A stretch of DNA of 64,000 nt from JANQMX01 sp965247175 (GCA_965247175.1 OZ252006.1:4774001-4838000); one strand, 5' to 3'. Shown: positions 50,486-59,169, counted from the first letter of the stretch. Notes: generated from the letters alone by a model not told the origin. Translations and numbers: made by a program.

Positions 50486-51277
50486 ATGAGCGACAGAAGT
50501 TTCTACCGCGCGCGAGCGCTCCGCAGCATTCTCTCTCGGGGTTCTTTCTTGGCGGCCTGTATTGTTCTGGCTCCGATCGCTGCTTCAGCACAAGACGATG
50601 CCGCTCAAATACCTGACAACGCGCAGGCCAGTAGCAGTGGAGCCGGCTGGGTTTGCAACGCTGGTTTCAAGGAAGCCGACGGTGCCTGCATTGATATCGA
50701 GGTGCCGATCAATGCCGTTGCGACCAACGAGGCCTTTGGCCAAGGTTGGGTTTGCCGACGCGGTTACCGGGAGACCGCAGGAGCTTGTGTCGAAGTTCCC
50801 GTGCCGCCGAATGCCTATCTCAGCGTCTCAGGTGATCGTTGGAGGTGTGAGCGCGGCTATCGCCAAGCCAATCAAAGCTGTGTTGCGATTCAGGTTCCGC
50901 CGAACGGGTATCTCAGCGTTTCCGGTGAGCGCTGGGAGTGCGAACGCCGCTTCCGCAAGACGAGGGAAGGCTGTGTTGAAGTCGAGGTGCCTGAAAACGC
51001 CTACTTCGTCGATGCCTCCTTCGGCAGTGGCTGGCGTTGCGAGCGCGGTTTCCGCAAGGTCGGCGAGTCTTGCCAGGAGATCCCGGTGCCGGAGAACGGC
51101 TACCTTGTCGATACCTCTTTCGGGCCCGGTTGGACCTGCGAGCGAGGCTTTCGGAAGTCTGGTGACGAATGCGTTGCCGTCGTCGTGCCGGAGAATGCCC
51201 ACATTGACTATTCTGGCAACGATTGGGAATGCAGTCGGCCTTACCGCCAGCAAGGAGAGGCTTGCGTCCTGCCGTAA
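50486..51277 (+). CDS. Secreted protein with seven two-cysteine repeats
   Basis: Predicted 263 aa from ATG 50486, which has AGGGC upstream. A signal peptide (SFLAACIVLAPIAASAQD) is followed by seven tandem repeats of about 31-34 residues, each with the pattern (G/R/D)-W-x-C-x2-(G/R/P)-(F/Y)-(K/R)-x5-C-(V/I/Q)-x-(I/V)-x-V-P-x-N-(A/G). The last repeat is truncated after the second Cys. Two cysteines per repeat probably form one disulfide each, giving a rod of small modules in the periplasm or on the surface. No catalytic motif seen. The family is not one I can name. Could bind glycans or proteins. Flanked by an AT-rich intergenic region and convergent with the pirin gene (2 bp). Confidence 0.85.
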   Translation: MSDRSFYRARALRSILSRGSFLAACIVLAPIAASAQDDAAQIPDNAQASSSGAGWVCNAGFKEADGACIDIEVPINAVATNEAFGQGWVCRRGYRETAGACVEVPVPPNAYLSVSGDRWRCERGYRQANQSCVAIQVPPNGYLSVSGERWECERRFRKTREGCVEVEVPENAYFVDASFGSGWRCERGFRKVGESCQEIPVPENGYLVDTSFGPGWTCERGFRKSGDECVAVVVPENAHIDYSGNDWECSRPYRQQGEACVLP

Positions 51278-51279
51278 CG

Positions 51280-52194
51280 CTACTCCGGCAGGGGGATGAA
51301 TTCCGTCTCGCCGGGGACGACCGGGAAACGCCCTTCCTTCCAGTCGGCCTTGGCTTGCTCGAGCCGTTCCTTGGAGCTGGAGACGAAGTTCCACCACAGA
51401 TGCCGTCGGCCATCGAGCGGGGCGCCGCCGATCAGCGCGACGCGGGCTGGCTGGGCCGCTTCGACCACCGCCTCCCGACCTGGATTGAGCGCCAGCATGC
51501 TGCCGGCGGAGAAGGTCTCGCCGGCCAGGCTCACCTCGCCCTGCATGATGTAGAGCCCGCGCTCGGGGGTTTCCGTCGGAAGCGCGAAGCGCCCGCCGGC
51601 GGGCAGGGCGATGTCAGCGTAGAGCGTCTCGGAGAAGACCTCGACCGGGGAGTGCCGACCCCAGGCTTCGCCAGCGACCAGCTGGATGACGACGCCGTCC
51701 TGCTCGATGCGCGGGATCTCGTCGCCTTTATAGTGCTGGAAGCTCGGCTCGGTTTCCTCGTGCTGTTGCGGAAGGGCGAGCCAGACTTGCAGGCCGAATA
51801 GAGCGTGGGGCGCATCCCGCTTGTCATCCGGTGTGCGCTCGGAGTGGACGATGCCGTGCCCGGCGGTCATCCAGTTGACCTCGCCGGGGCGAATGGGTTG
51901 CTGCGAGCCCAGGCTATCCCGATGCATGATTTCGCCCTCGACCAGCCAAGTCAGGGTCGAGAGGCCGATGTGCGGATGCGGCCGGACGTCGATGCCGGTC
52001 CCCGCGGCGAAGGTCGCCGGGCCCATCTGGTCGAAGAAGACGAAGGGACCGATCGAGCGCCGCTCGATGGAGGGTAGGGCGCGCCTGACCTCGAAACCGC
52101 CGATGTCCTTGGCCTTGGGCGTGATCACCACCGCGACCGGTGCGCAGCTCTCTGTCTGCGCGCAGTCTGCCTCCACTGCCGGCTGCCAGCTCAT
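51280..52194 (-). CDS. Pirin family protein
   Basis: Predicted 304 aa from ATG 52192-52194 after GGGAGGGGAG. Two cupin barrels. Metal-ligand pattern PHPHIGLSTLTWL and WMTAGHGIVHSER at the N-terminal barrel, RGLYIMQGEVSLAGE and LIGGAPLDGRRHLWWNFVSSS at the C-terminal part. Pirins include quercetinases and redox-responsive factors. Function in this organism not known. Confidence 0.93.
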   Translation of the reverse strand: MSWQPAVEADCAQTESCAPVAVVITPKAKDIGGFEVRRALPSIERRSIGPFVFFDQMGPATFAAGTGIDVRPHPHIGLSTLTWLVEGEIMHRDSLGSQQPIRPGEVNWMTAGHGIVHSERTPDDKRDAPHALFGLQVWLALPQQHEETEPSFQHYKGDEIPRIEQDGVVIQLVAGEAWGRHSPVEVFSETLYADIALPAGGRFALPTETPERGLYIMQGEVSLAGETFSAGSMLALNPGREAVVEAAQPARVALIGGAPLDGRRHLWWNFVSSSKERLEQAKADWKEGRFPVVPGETEFIPLPE

Positions 52195-52295
52195 GAATCC
52201 ACTCCCCTCCCGTTCTTCGGTGACGAAGCTTAGCTCGCCGGTGCGGGCATGGAAATGTGGCGGTCCCTCAGAATGTCCAGGGCCAGGGTCGCACC

Positions 52296-53096
52296 TCATG
52301 CCCTCTTGCGATAGTGCGCAACCAGCTTGTTCCAATCGTCGACGTAGCGCTGCAGCCTGTCGGCTTCCGACTTCTTGAAGAATGGCTTGCGCTTTCCCGT
52401 CACCATGTATTCCCCTCCTTCCTCCTCGATCAGCTGACCGCCCTCGCCGATAGTGAAATGCTTGGCGCGGGATTGGGAATAGGGAGCCAACCGGTCGCTT
52501 TTTATGTCGGGCCGCAAGGCATGCAACTCGGCATAGGCTTCAACGGGGAAGAAGTTGGTGATCTGCAGGTCGGTGAGCGCGGTCATCTCGGCCAGTGGAG
52601 CCAGGGATTGATCCTCGAAGCGCACCGCCACCAACTGCAATGTTGTTACCTGCTTGAGTGCCGCGAGCGGCGCGACGCTCTTTGCCTTCATGACCCGGGA
52701 GAACCCGCCGTCGATCACCAGGCGGCGAAGGCCCGTCAGCTGCGCGAGCGGCGTGAGATCAAGCGGCTGCTTGATCGCCCGCAGCTCGAGACTCTCAAGT
52801 TCCTGGAGCGGAGTGAGAAAGTCGAGATCGGCAAGGCGGGCATTGCTGTCGATGACGAGGTTGCGCAACCGGCTCATGCGCGGCAGCGCCGAAAAGTCGT
52901 CGGCACGCACACAGTCCAACATCAATGAGACCGGGTCGATCAAGGCAGCGAGAGAATCGAACTGCTGCTGCGTCGCAGAGGAAAGACGGACGTCGTCGAT
53001 CGAAGGCCACTCGGCAAGACGCGCGATGTTCTTCGCCTTGCCCGGCAGGCTCAAGATCGACGGCGGTCCGTCCAACTTCGCGAGATCCTCGATCAT
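52296..53096 (-). CDS. Leucine-rich-repeat protein, cytoplasmic
   Basis: Predicted 266 aa from ATG 53094-53096. A TTG 42 bp upstream is also in frame and cannot be excluded. LRR-like segments of about 22 residues occur from residue 30 to 190 (L-x2-L-x-L-x2-(L/I), e.g. RLRNLVIDSNARLADLDFL, GLRRLVIDGGF, TLQLVAVRFEDQSLAPL). After that an acidic, Lys-rich C-terminal tail (KPFFKKSEADRLQRYVDDWNK). No signal peptide. Partner-binding role likely; partner unknown. Confidence 0.8.
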   Translation of the reverse strand: MIEDLAKLDGPPSILSLPGKAKNIARLAEWPSIDDVRLSSATQQQFDSLAALIDPVSLMLDCVRADDFSALPRMSRLRNLVIDSNARLADLDFLTPLQELESLELRAIKQPLDLTPLAQLTGLRRLVIDGGFSRVMKAKSVAPLAALKQVTTLQLVAVRFEDQSLAPLAEMTALTDLQITNFFPVEAYAELHALRPDIKSDRLAPYSQSRAKHFTIGEGGQLIEEEGGEYMVTGKRKPFFKKSEADRLQRYVDDWNKLVAHYRKRA

Positions 53097-53197
53097 GCGT
53101 CTGCTCTCATATTCCTCGCTGCCGAGGTTATGGAGCAAGACCTGTTAAGAGTCTCCGACGAGATCTGGTTGACGGCACGGACCCTGCCGAGGACCGA

Positions 53198-53860
53198 CTA
53201 CGACAACCCCTTCATACGTAGGGCGCCGAAGGCGACGAGGCCGCTCGCCAAAAGCAGCAAGGAGTTCGGCAGCGAGAGGTCGGTCGGCTCATCCAAGAGC
53301 GTGAAGGAGAATTCAAGTGGACCGGCAGAGAAGGGGGGCAACTCGCCGCCCAATCCAAAGAAGAAGACCTGCGCCTCATCGTTTATGTCCCCGACCAGCA
53401 GCCTGACGAAGCATGAGGTGTCGATCCCTTCGACAAAGCAGGGGGTTCCCGCAGTCTGCAAAAAACTAAAGCCGGCGATCCCGGCGAGTTCGCCGCTGAA
53501 ATCGCTGGCCGTCGGGCCAATCGCGGAGAACGAGAAGCCAGGAGTGCCGCTCGCTGTGGTCAGCGGAAAACTGCCGTTGGAGAAGCCGCTGGCAAAGCCT
53601 GACGTTTCAATGCTCAGCGAGCCGTCGCTCGGCAAGTCGAAGATCTGGTTGGCCATGGTGACGTCGAACACCCCGAGCGTACCGCTGACCGTGCCCGTGC
53701 CTGGGCTTGGACCCGGAACGGCCGGTGTCACAGTCGCGCTATAGTCCACCCGGACGGGCACGGCCTGCGCAGCCCCGGCGGAGGCAAGGGCTAGGAAGGC
53801 CGCCGAGGCCGCGCAGGTCATCCATTTCCCCAAAGAGCTGGAAGCTCTGAAAACACTCAT
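53198..53860 (-). CDS. Secreted protein with VPLPA/PEP-CTERM-like sorting tail
   Basis: Predicted 220 aa from ATG 53858-53860 after GGGGAG. Signal peptide with AQAVPVRVDY cleavage region. A beta-rich Ser/Gly middle (TGTVSGTLGVFDVT) has two cysteines (C-F-V-E-G...C-F-V-R). The C-terminus is a short hydrophobic helix with a LSLPNSLLLLASGLVAFGALR pattern ending in basic residues, like VPLPA-CTERM or PEP-CTERM sorting tails. Such proteins are anchored by exosortase or secreted to the surface. No exosortase gene is in the window. Confidence 0.72.
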   Translation of the reverse strand: MSVFRASSSLGKWMTCAASAAFLALASAGAAQAVPVRVDYSATVTPAVPGPSPGTGTVSGTLGVFDVTMANQIFDLPSDGSLSIETSGFASGFSNGSFPLTTASGTPGFSFSAIGPTASDFSGELAGIAGFSFLQTAGTPCFVEGIDTSCFVRLLVGDINDEAQVFFFGLGGELPPFSAGPLEFSFTLLDEPTDLSLPNSLLLLASGLVAFGALRMKGLS

Positions 53861-53905
53861 GTGATGGTCTCCCCAAGTGAACGATTGCAGGTAAGCGGCC
53901 ACGCT

Positions 53906-54301
53906 TCAGGGCGCGGCGCAGGCAGTCGCCTCGACTTCGACCAGCCAGTCTGGCGAGACGAGTCCGGCGACGAAGAGGGTGGTGATGGCTGGGCGCACGC
54001 CGTCGAGCAGCTCTTTGCGGATCTCGACCAGGGCGGCCATGTCCTCTGGCCGGGTCAGAAAGAAGGACATGCGGACGATGTCGCTGAAGCCCATGTCGGC
54101 AGACCGTAGCACCGCCAGCAGGTTCGCCAGCGCCTGGCGGCATTGGCTTTCGAAATCCTGCGCGGGTTGTCCGCCGGGTGGGACTCCGACCTGACCTGAG
54201 ATGAAAAGTGTGCGTGCGCCGGCTGGAGCCTCCACGCCGTGGGCGTAGATGCCGTGAAAAGGCTGGGCGACCGGAAAGGGGTCGTGACGCTGGGCCAGCA
54301 T
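53906..54301 (-). CDS. RidA family (YjgF) protein
   Basis: Predicted 131 aa. FISGQVGVPPGGQPAQDFESQCRQALANLLAVL, then GFSDIVRMSFFLTRPEDMAALVEIRKELL and RPAITTLFVAGLVSPDWLVEVEATA form the RidA trimer signature, including the Arg that contacts the imine substrate. RidA proteins hydrolyse reactive enamine/imine intermediates. Orientation and spacing suggest it could be transcribed with the CTERM protein, 45 bp away, but functional link is not clear. Confidence 0.92.
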   Translation of the reverse strand: MLAQRHDPFPVAQPFHGIYAHGVEAPAGARTLFISGQVGVPPGGQPAQDFESQCRQALANLLAVLRSADMGFSDIVRMSFFLTRPEDMAALVEIRKELLDGVRPAITTLFVAGLVSPDWLVEVEATACAAP

Positions 54302-54619
54302 CGCTTCGCTCCTGTGCTTTTGCTTATGGCCGAACCCGGCAATTGGGTGCAGCTTTGGGACAGCGGCGAGGATGACGGTTTGGTGGATTTCCGAAAGTGA
54401 GGTTTCTTACACACGCTCGTGAGAAATACTCACGGGGGTATTAGGAGAGCCTTCGCAGGGATAGTGCTGAACCAGTAAGACATTCGGACGTAGACGGCGC
54501 TCAGCAAGAGCGGCGCGCACAGAGACCCGATGCCGACTTGGTCTGCAGCGGTCGGAGCCCATTGAGTTGTTCTTCGCGTCAGCTGGAACGCGTGCGACGA
54601 TCACAATGGGGTAAAGCGC
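54302..54619. other. Intergenic region without a recognised gene
   Basis: A 318-bp gap between RidA and GNAT genes, both on the minus strand. A small inverted repeat (CGTGAG at 54418-54423 and CTCACG at 54429-54434) is present. No coding or RNA feature recognised. Confidence 0.5.
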
Positions 54620-55093
54620 TCACGCCGTCTCCAGTCGGTACTTTCGAAACACTGCTCCGTCGTATTCGACCTCGCCGACGAAGCATGCCCCATGCCTATC
54701 GAGCGCACCCAGGTTCTTGCGAGATGGCGGCAGCAGACAGGTGACGAAGTGAATGCGCTCGTCCGCGAAGGCAAACTCGAGTGCTTTCTTCGTTATGCGG
54801 GTTCCGAGCCCAAAGGCGTTCGGACGCAACACCAAACCGAAGTCCCAGTCATCGCCTTCCTTCTGAAAGCCGCCCCAGCCAACGTACTCGCCATTCGCAA
54901 GGATGGCCCAGTGCCCCAGCCCATCGCGGCGCCAGCATTCTTCCTTGTCGGCGACGAATTTGGCCACGGCCGCTTGGTCCCACGCGAACGTCAAAAGCGG
55001 CATGTGCTCCGCGACGCGTGGGTCGGACATGTGAGCCGCGATTTCGTTCGGGTCGACTGTGGGCAGCCGGGTGAAGGTAATGTCGTGCTTCAT
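54620..55093 (-). CDS. GNAT-family acetyltransferase (RimJ/RimL-like)
   Basis: Predicted 157 aa from ATG 55091-55093. An in-frame GTG 12 bp upstream is possible. RimJ/L-type GNAT layout: VAKFVADKEECW, HWAILANGEYVGWGGFQKEGDDWDFGLVLRPNAFGLGTRITKKALEFAF, NLGALDRHGACFVGEVEYDGAVFRKYRL. The acetyl-CoA pyrophosphate loop is N-A-F-G-L-G-T (Q/RxxGxG/A variant). Substrate unknown. The LysR gene lies 57 bp upstream on the same strand. Confidence 0.88.
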   Translation of the reverse strand: MKHDITFTRLPTVDPNEIAAHMSDPRVAEHMPLLTFAWDQAAVAKFVADKEECWRRDGLGHWAILANGEYVGWGGFQKEGDDWDFGLVLRPNAFGLGTRITKKALEFAFADERIHFVTCLLPPSRKNLGALDRHGACFVGEVEYDGAVFRKYRLETA

Positions 55094-55150
55094 TTTGGGT
55101 CTCACGCGCGGGCGCGGCGATGCGATGACGATGAATGTACGGGAGATGGC

Positions 55151-56026
55151 TCAGACGGCGCCTTGAATCCAGTCGAGCGCATCGCGCACGACGGGCCGGC
55201 GCTCGGCGTTGGGCAGGTGCACGGCATAGAAGCCGTGCTCCCAAGGCACCGGCTCGTCGAACTGGGTCACCGTGCCGGCGGCGAGCAGGTCCCGTACCAA
55301 GAGCTCGGGCATCAGCGCGATGCCGCGGCCGATCCGCACCGCCTGTGCCGCGACCAGGAAGTGTTCCAACATCAAGGGTGAGCCGGTCTCGCCTGGGGTT
55401 GGGCGTCCGGCTTCTTCCCAGCTTCTCCATTCGTTCTTGAGGAAGATCTGAACCCGGGGCGCGCCGGCCATCAGCCGCCCGACATCCCTGCCGGTGTCCG
55501 CGAAGAGAGCGGGGGAGGCCACGGGTATCAGGACGCCTTTATCGAGCGGCTTGGCGATCAGACCCTCCCAGTTGCCCTGACCATAGCGGATGCTGAGATC
55601 GATCTCTTCCCGCGTCAGGTCGAGCAAGCGGTCCGAGGTCAGTATCTCCAGTGCGACGTCAGGCAGGGTCGTTTCGAAGTCGTCGAGGCGCGGCACCATG
55701 AACTGTGCTGCGAAGGAGGCGAGAGTCGAGAGTCGAAAGCTCTTGGCCCGCGGCGTTCGGCGGGAGAAGCGCAGGAAGCTCTCGCTCAAGGCCTGGAAGG
55801 CAGGGGAGATCGAATGCCTGAGCTCACGTCCTTCCAGGGTCAGCGCTACGCCCGTGGCCGAGCGCTCGAATAGCTTCGAGCCGATGTAGCTTTCCAGAAG
55901 CGCGATCTGCTTGCTGACGGCACTCTGGGTCACACCGAGTTCCTCCGCCGCACGCGCGAAGCTCAGGCGCCGCGCTGCCGCCTCGAAGACGCGCACGGCA
56001 TTCAAGGGAGGTAGCCGCTGACCCAT
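55151..56026 (-). CDS. LysR-family regulator, GcvA-like
   Basis: Predicted 291 aa. LPPLNAVRVFEAAARRLSFARAAEELGVTQSAVSKQIALLESYIGSKLFER in the HTH, then the GcvA-type effector segments SFRLSTLASFAAQFMVPRLDDF and REEIDLSIRYGQGNWEGL. Lies directly downstream of the Rieske gene on the same strand (60 bp). A second GcvA-type LysR gene is upstream of the Rieske gene, so the pair probably regulates it. Confidence 0.92.
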   Translation of the reverse strand: MGQRLPPLNAVRVFEAAARRLSFARAAEELGVTQSAVSKQIALLESYIGSKLFERSATGVALTLEGRELRHSISPAFQALSESFLRFSRRTPRAKSFRLSTLASFAAQFMVPRLDDFETTLPDVALEILTSDRLLDLTREEIDLSIRYGQGNWEGLIAKPLDKGVLIPVASPALFADTGRDVGRLMAGAPRVQIFLKNEWRSWEEAGRPTPGETGSPLMLEHFLVAAQAVRIGRGIALMPELLVRDLLAAGTVTQFDEPVPWEHGFYAVHLPNAERRPVVRDALDWIQGAV

Positions 56027-56086
56027 CGCCGGGGAGACTAGCGGCTGTGAACGCGCCGTGTAAGGGACTTAAGGGCGGCTGAGCCG

Positions 56087-57238
56087 CTACCCCACAAACC
56101 GGCTGGCGAGCCAGTGGTGGAAGCAGTGGGTTGGAGCGTCCATGACCGGGGAGAAACGGCCGCCGTCGAAGCCCGGAGCGTGGCGGCCGCGCTGCATGCC
56201 CTCGACCGCGAAGACGTCTTCCTGGAAGACTTCCTTCCAGAGCGCGGTGTTGCGGGCGCGCAGGTCTGCGTAGTCCGGGCCGGCCGCGTCTGCACTGGTA
56301 TAGGAGATCGAGATGCGCTCGATGGTGCGCTCGGGCGACACTGGCTCCAGCACGATGGAGAAGATGTGGTCGCGGTGCACGCCGATCAGCACGTTGGGAT
56401 AGAGCGCGATGTACTCCGCGGCGCTGTTCCACTTCTCAGACAGTCCGTCGAAGCAGGGGAAGGCGCGGCCGCTCTCGTCGAGCTTGGGGTCATAAACCAG
56501 CGTGCCTTGGCCCGAGAAGGCGCCCGGCTCCATGATGTGATAGTGGTCCTCAAGGCGTGAGTAGCTGTTGAGGCCTGGGTGCACCCAAGGCAGGTGATAG
56601 CTCTCGCAGTAGTTCTCGACCGGCAGCTTCCAATTGGACTGTACTTCGAGCGAGAACTGGGAGTCGTCGCCACCGGGGAAGACCGGCTGGTCCTTGAACT
56701 CGGCCCAGTGATCGAAGAGGGCTGCGGCGTACTCTTCGAAGTCCGGTGCGTTGCCGGAGGGATTGACGAAGACTGTGTCGAGCCAGGTGTGGCTGCGGAC
56801 CTCGAGGAGGCCGAGCCCTTCGCGTTGGATCGCCGGATGACGGTTGACGCCCGGGCCGCCGACATGAGGTGTACCACGCAGCTTTCCGTCCAGGCCGTAG
56901 CACCAGGCGTGGTAGGGGCAGATGACAAAGCTGCCGACGTTCTTCGGTTCCGACACCAGGGTCATGCCGCGGTGGCGGCAGACGTTCTGGTAGACGCGCA
57001 CCCGGCCCTCTTTGTCGCGCAGCAGCAGCAGCGGTAGGCCGAGAATGCTGATGGGCTTGGCGTCGCCCGGATTGGGCACGTCCTGGCCGAAGCCGATGCC
57101 GAACCAGCCCTCGCGGAAGATTTTCTGGCGTTCGGCCTCAAAGGCTTCGTCGGAGGTATAGAAGGCGTTGGGCAGGCCGTTGGCGCTTTCGATGTTCTGC
57201 GCCACCCGCTTGAGTCCAGCAATGTCGAGATGTTCCAT
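56087..57238 (-). CDS. Rieske oxygenase alpha subunit (quaternary-amine type)
   Basis: Predicted 383 aa from ATG 57236-57238. The frame is open upstream through the next LysR gene, but the family N-terminus (MEHLDIAGLKRVAQNIESANG) starts here. Rieske ligands in NVCRHRGMTLV and VICPYHAWCY. Catalytic segment VENYCESYHLPWVHP supplies the two His ligands and has a bridging Glu, as in carnitine, betaine and choline oxygenases. It differs from the first Rieske gene of this window and has no small subunit. Flanked by two GcvA-type LysR genes. Confidence 0.9.
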   Translation of the reverse strand: MEHLDIAGLKRVAQNIESANGLPNAFYTSDEAFEAERQKIFREGWFGIGFGQDVPNPGDAKPISILGLPLLLLRDKEGRVRVYQNVCRHRGMTLVSEPKNVGSFVICPYHAWCYGLDGKLRGTPHVGGPGVNRHPAIQREGLGLLEVRSHTWLDTVFVNPSGNAPDFEEYAAALFDHWAEFKDQPVFPGGDDSQFSLEVQSNWKLPVENYCESYHLPWVHPGLNSYSRLEDHYHIMEPGAFSGQGTLVYDPKLDESGRAFPCFDGLSEKWNSAAEYIALYPNVLIGVHRDHIFSIVLEPVSPERTIERISISYTSADAAGPDYADLRARNTALWKEVFQEDVFAVEGMQRGRHAPGFDGGRFSPVMDAPTHCFHHWLASRFVG

Positions 57239-57357
57239 GCTGCGCGCTCCACTCCACGCCTGGGGCCTATACTGACCAATGATGAGATCGCGAAAGGGCA
57301 GCCGGATGCAATAGCCGAAATGCGCTGCTTCGCTTGAGCTGAAGTAAAGCGAAACAG

Positions 57358-58257
57358 CTAGGAAGCAGCGCTTTCGGTCAGCCAGTCCTTCAGCGTCTCG
57401 GCCTCGGGGCCTAGGGGGCGCTTGCTGTCCCACGTCACATAGTAGGCGCCTGGGGCCGGCACCTCGATGTCCCACAGGCGGACCAGCTTGCCATCGGTGA
57501 GCAGCGGGGCCACCAGGCGGTGCCAACCGAGGGCAATGCCCTGGTCGTCCTGTGCCGCCTGTAGCGCGATGGCGTAGTTGTTGAAACGCCGCAGGTCCAA
57601 CGGGCCGTGCGGTAGCCCGGCGAGACGCAGCCAGTCTTCCCAGTCGGTCCAGTCCGGGTCGACGCCTTGCAGCTGAATGAGCGGGTGCTGGGTGAGTGTG
57701 TCCAGCGTCTGCCCTTTCAGCCGCTCGGCGAATCCCGGTCCGCAGATGGGATAGAGGCGGTCGCCGAACAACTCGGCGGCTTCCTCGCCGGGCCAACGGC
57801 CTTGGCCGTAGCGGATGCGCAGATCGATGCCGGGGCCGGTTAGTTCCCGTGCTACGTCGCTGATCACGTGGTTGACCACGATGTCCTGATACTCTCGCCA
57901 AAAGGCGCCGAGGCGGGGCATCAGCCAGAGTGCGGCCACGGAGGTTGTGGCACCCAAGGTCACGCTCGGGCGGCGCTGCCGTTCGCGCAGGCGGCGGCAG
58001 ACGACAGCGATTTGCGCGAAGCCCTCGCCGACCGCGGTGCTGAGTGTCTCGCCCTCTTGGGTGAGACGGACACCGCGGTGCATGCGTAGGAAGAGGGCGC
58101 AGCCGAGTTCCGTTTCCAGCGCCTTGATCTGTCGGCTCACCGCGCCGGGGGTGACGTTGAACTCGCGCGCGGCGTCTTGAAAGGAGAGATGCCGGGCTGC
58201 CGCCTCGAAGACCGCTAAGCTGCCGAGCGACGGCAGGTCCTTGCGGTGGCCGCTCAT
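57358..58257 (-). CDS. LysR-family regulator, GcvA-like
   Basis: Predicted 299 aa. HTH: LPSLGSLAVFEAAARHLSFQDAAREFNVTPGAVSRQIKALETELGCALFLR, and GcvA-type effector motifs SVTLGATTSVAALWLMPRLGAFW and GIDLRIRYGQGRWPGEEA. Upstream of the Rieske gene on the same strand. The stop codon is 119 bp from the Rieske start. Probable activator of it. Confidence 0.92.
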   Translation of the reverse strand: MSGHRKDLPSLGSLAVFEAAARHLSFQDAAREFNVTPGAVSRQIKALETELGCALFLRMHRGVRLTQEGETLSTAVGEGFAQIAVVCRRLRERQRRPSVTLGATTSVAALWLMPRLGAFWREYQDIVVNHVISDVARELTGPGIDLRIRYGQGRWPGEEAAELFGDRLYPICGPGFAERLKGQTLDTLTQHPLIQLQGVDPDWTDWEDWLRLAGLPHGPLDLRRFNNYAIALQAAQDDQGIALGWHRLVAPLLTDGKLVRLWDIEVPAPGAYYVTWDSKRPLGPEAETLKDWLTESAAS

Positions 58258-58273
58258 GCCGCGATGAACGGGT

Positions 58274-58816
58274 CTACGCGACTTGGCTGCGCGGCAGGCT
58301 GCGCATGAGCAGGCGATAGGGCAGCAGGAGACAGGAGGCCATGAAGAACTTCACCACCAGATCACCAAGCGCCAGAGTCACCCAAGGCACCTCGGTGCCG
58401 GCGAAGGCCAGCGAGAAGAACAGTGCGGTATCGACCACCGAGGCGATACCGGATGAGACGAGCGGTGCCTTCCACCAGCTTGCGCGGCGCAGGCGGTCGA
58501 AGATCTGCACGTCCAGAAGCTGTGCGACCAGGAAAGCCGTGCCCGAGGCGATTGCAATGCGCGGGTCGGCGAAGACGAGCGACAGCACCACGCCCGTGAG
58601 GAAGCCTGCATAGACCACCATTCGCGCGGCAGCTGGTCCGAGCGAGCGGTTGCTCAGGTCCGTGACAAGGAAGGCGATCGGATAGGTGAAGGCAGCCCAG
58701 GTCAGCCAGTCGTTGATGGCATACTGCACCAGGACGTTGGACACGGTCACGACCAGCGCCATGGCGAAGACGCCGATCAGGATGCCGCGCCATGGGCGTT
58801 TTGAGCTGTCGATCAT
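58274..58816 (-). CDS. Queuosine precursor transporter (YhhQ/VUT family)
   Basis: Predicted 180 aa, five to six membrane helices. NVLVQYAINDWLTWAAFTYPIAFLVTDLSNR and VYAGFLTGVVLSL and QIFDRLRRASWWKAPLVSSG match the YhhQ/VUT family importing queuosine precursors (preQ0/preQ1). No preQ1 riboswitch was recognised upstream. 17 bp before the LysR gene on the same strand but with no obvious link. Confidence 0.9.
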   Translation of the reverse strand: MIDSSKRPWRGILIGVFAMALVVTVSNVLVQYAINDWLTWAAFTYPIAFLVTDLSNRSLGPAAARMVVYAGFLTGVVLSLVFADPRIAIASGTAFLVAQLLDVQIFDRLRRASWWKAPLVSSGIASVVDTALFFSLAFAGTEVPWVTLALGDLVVKFFMASCLLLPYRLLMRSLPRSQVA

Positions 58817-59169
58817 GCTGCTGCCTCGAAGGTCTCGGCCGGGCGTGATCCCGGCGGGCGGGCTTTAGTGCGCGACAGGCACAAAGACAAGCCCCACAAG
58901 AGTGGAAAGTGACGTCCAGATTTTTGATCTGTCTGTGGATGACAGGGGGCTTCGATAGTTATTTGCGGGGTCTGAAGCCTGCCATCCAGCCGCCGCAAGA
59001 TTGCCGCAAAGTCCACGTTCTTAACCACTTGCACAGAGTGCGCATTCGGCCGCTCAGGCTTTTCCCCAGAATCCTTTCAATGTCTCAACGGACTCGACTC
59101 GACTCTCTGTGGTCTACAGGATATCGTGCAATGGTATTCGAGACATACAAGATCTAGAGGTTTCATACC
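58817..59169. other. Intergenic region with clustered GANTC sites upstream of gcrA
   Basis: 353-bp gap between the divergent transporter and gcrA. No gene seen. The gcrA-proximal end has four GANTC motifs within 37 bp, annotated separately. The rest includes transporter promoter sequences. Confidence 0.6.
59069..59105 (+). promoter_or_regulatory. Cluster of four CcrM (GANTC) methylation sites in the gcrA promoter region
   Basis: GAATC at 59069-59073 and GACTC at 59091-59095, 59096-59100 and 59101-59105. Three are immediately consecutive. They lie 65-101 bp upstream of the gcrA start. In Caulobacter GcrA binds and activates sigma-70 promoters carrying methylated GANTC, so the cluster suggests cell-cycle or autoregulated transcription. 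Confidence 0.7.

Noticed and set aside
54418..54434. CGTGAG/CTCACG hairpin between RidA and GNAT genes
   Set aside because: Only 6-bp arms with no tail and no clear gene end beside it. Not strong enough as a terminator or operator.
57239..57901. N-terminal extension of the second Rieske gene
   Set aside because: The extra codons lie inside the LysR gene. The family start and motif begin at 57238.
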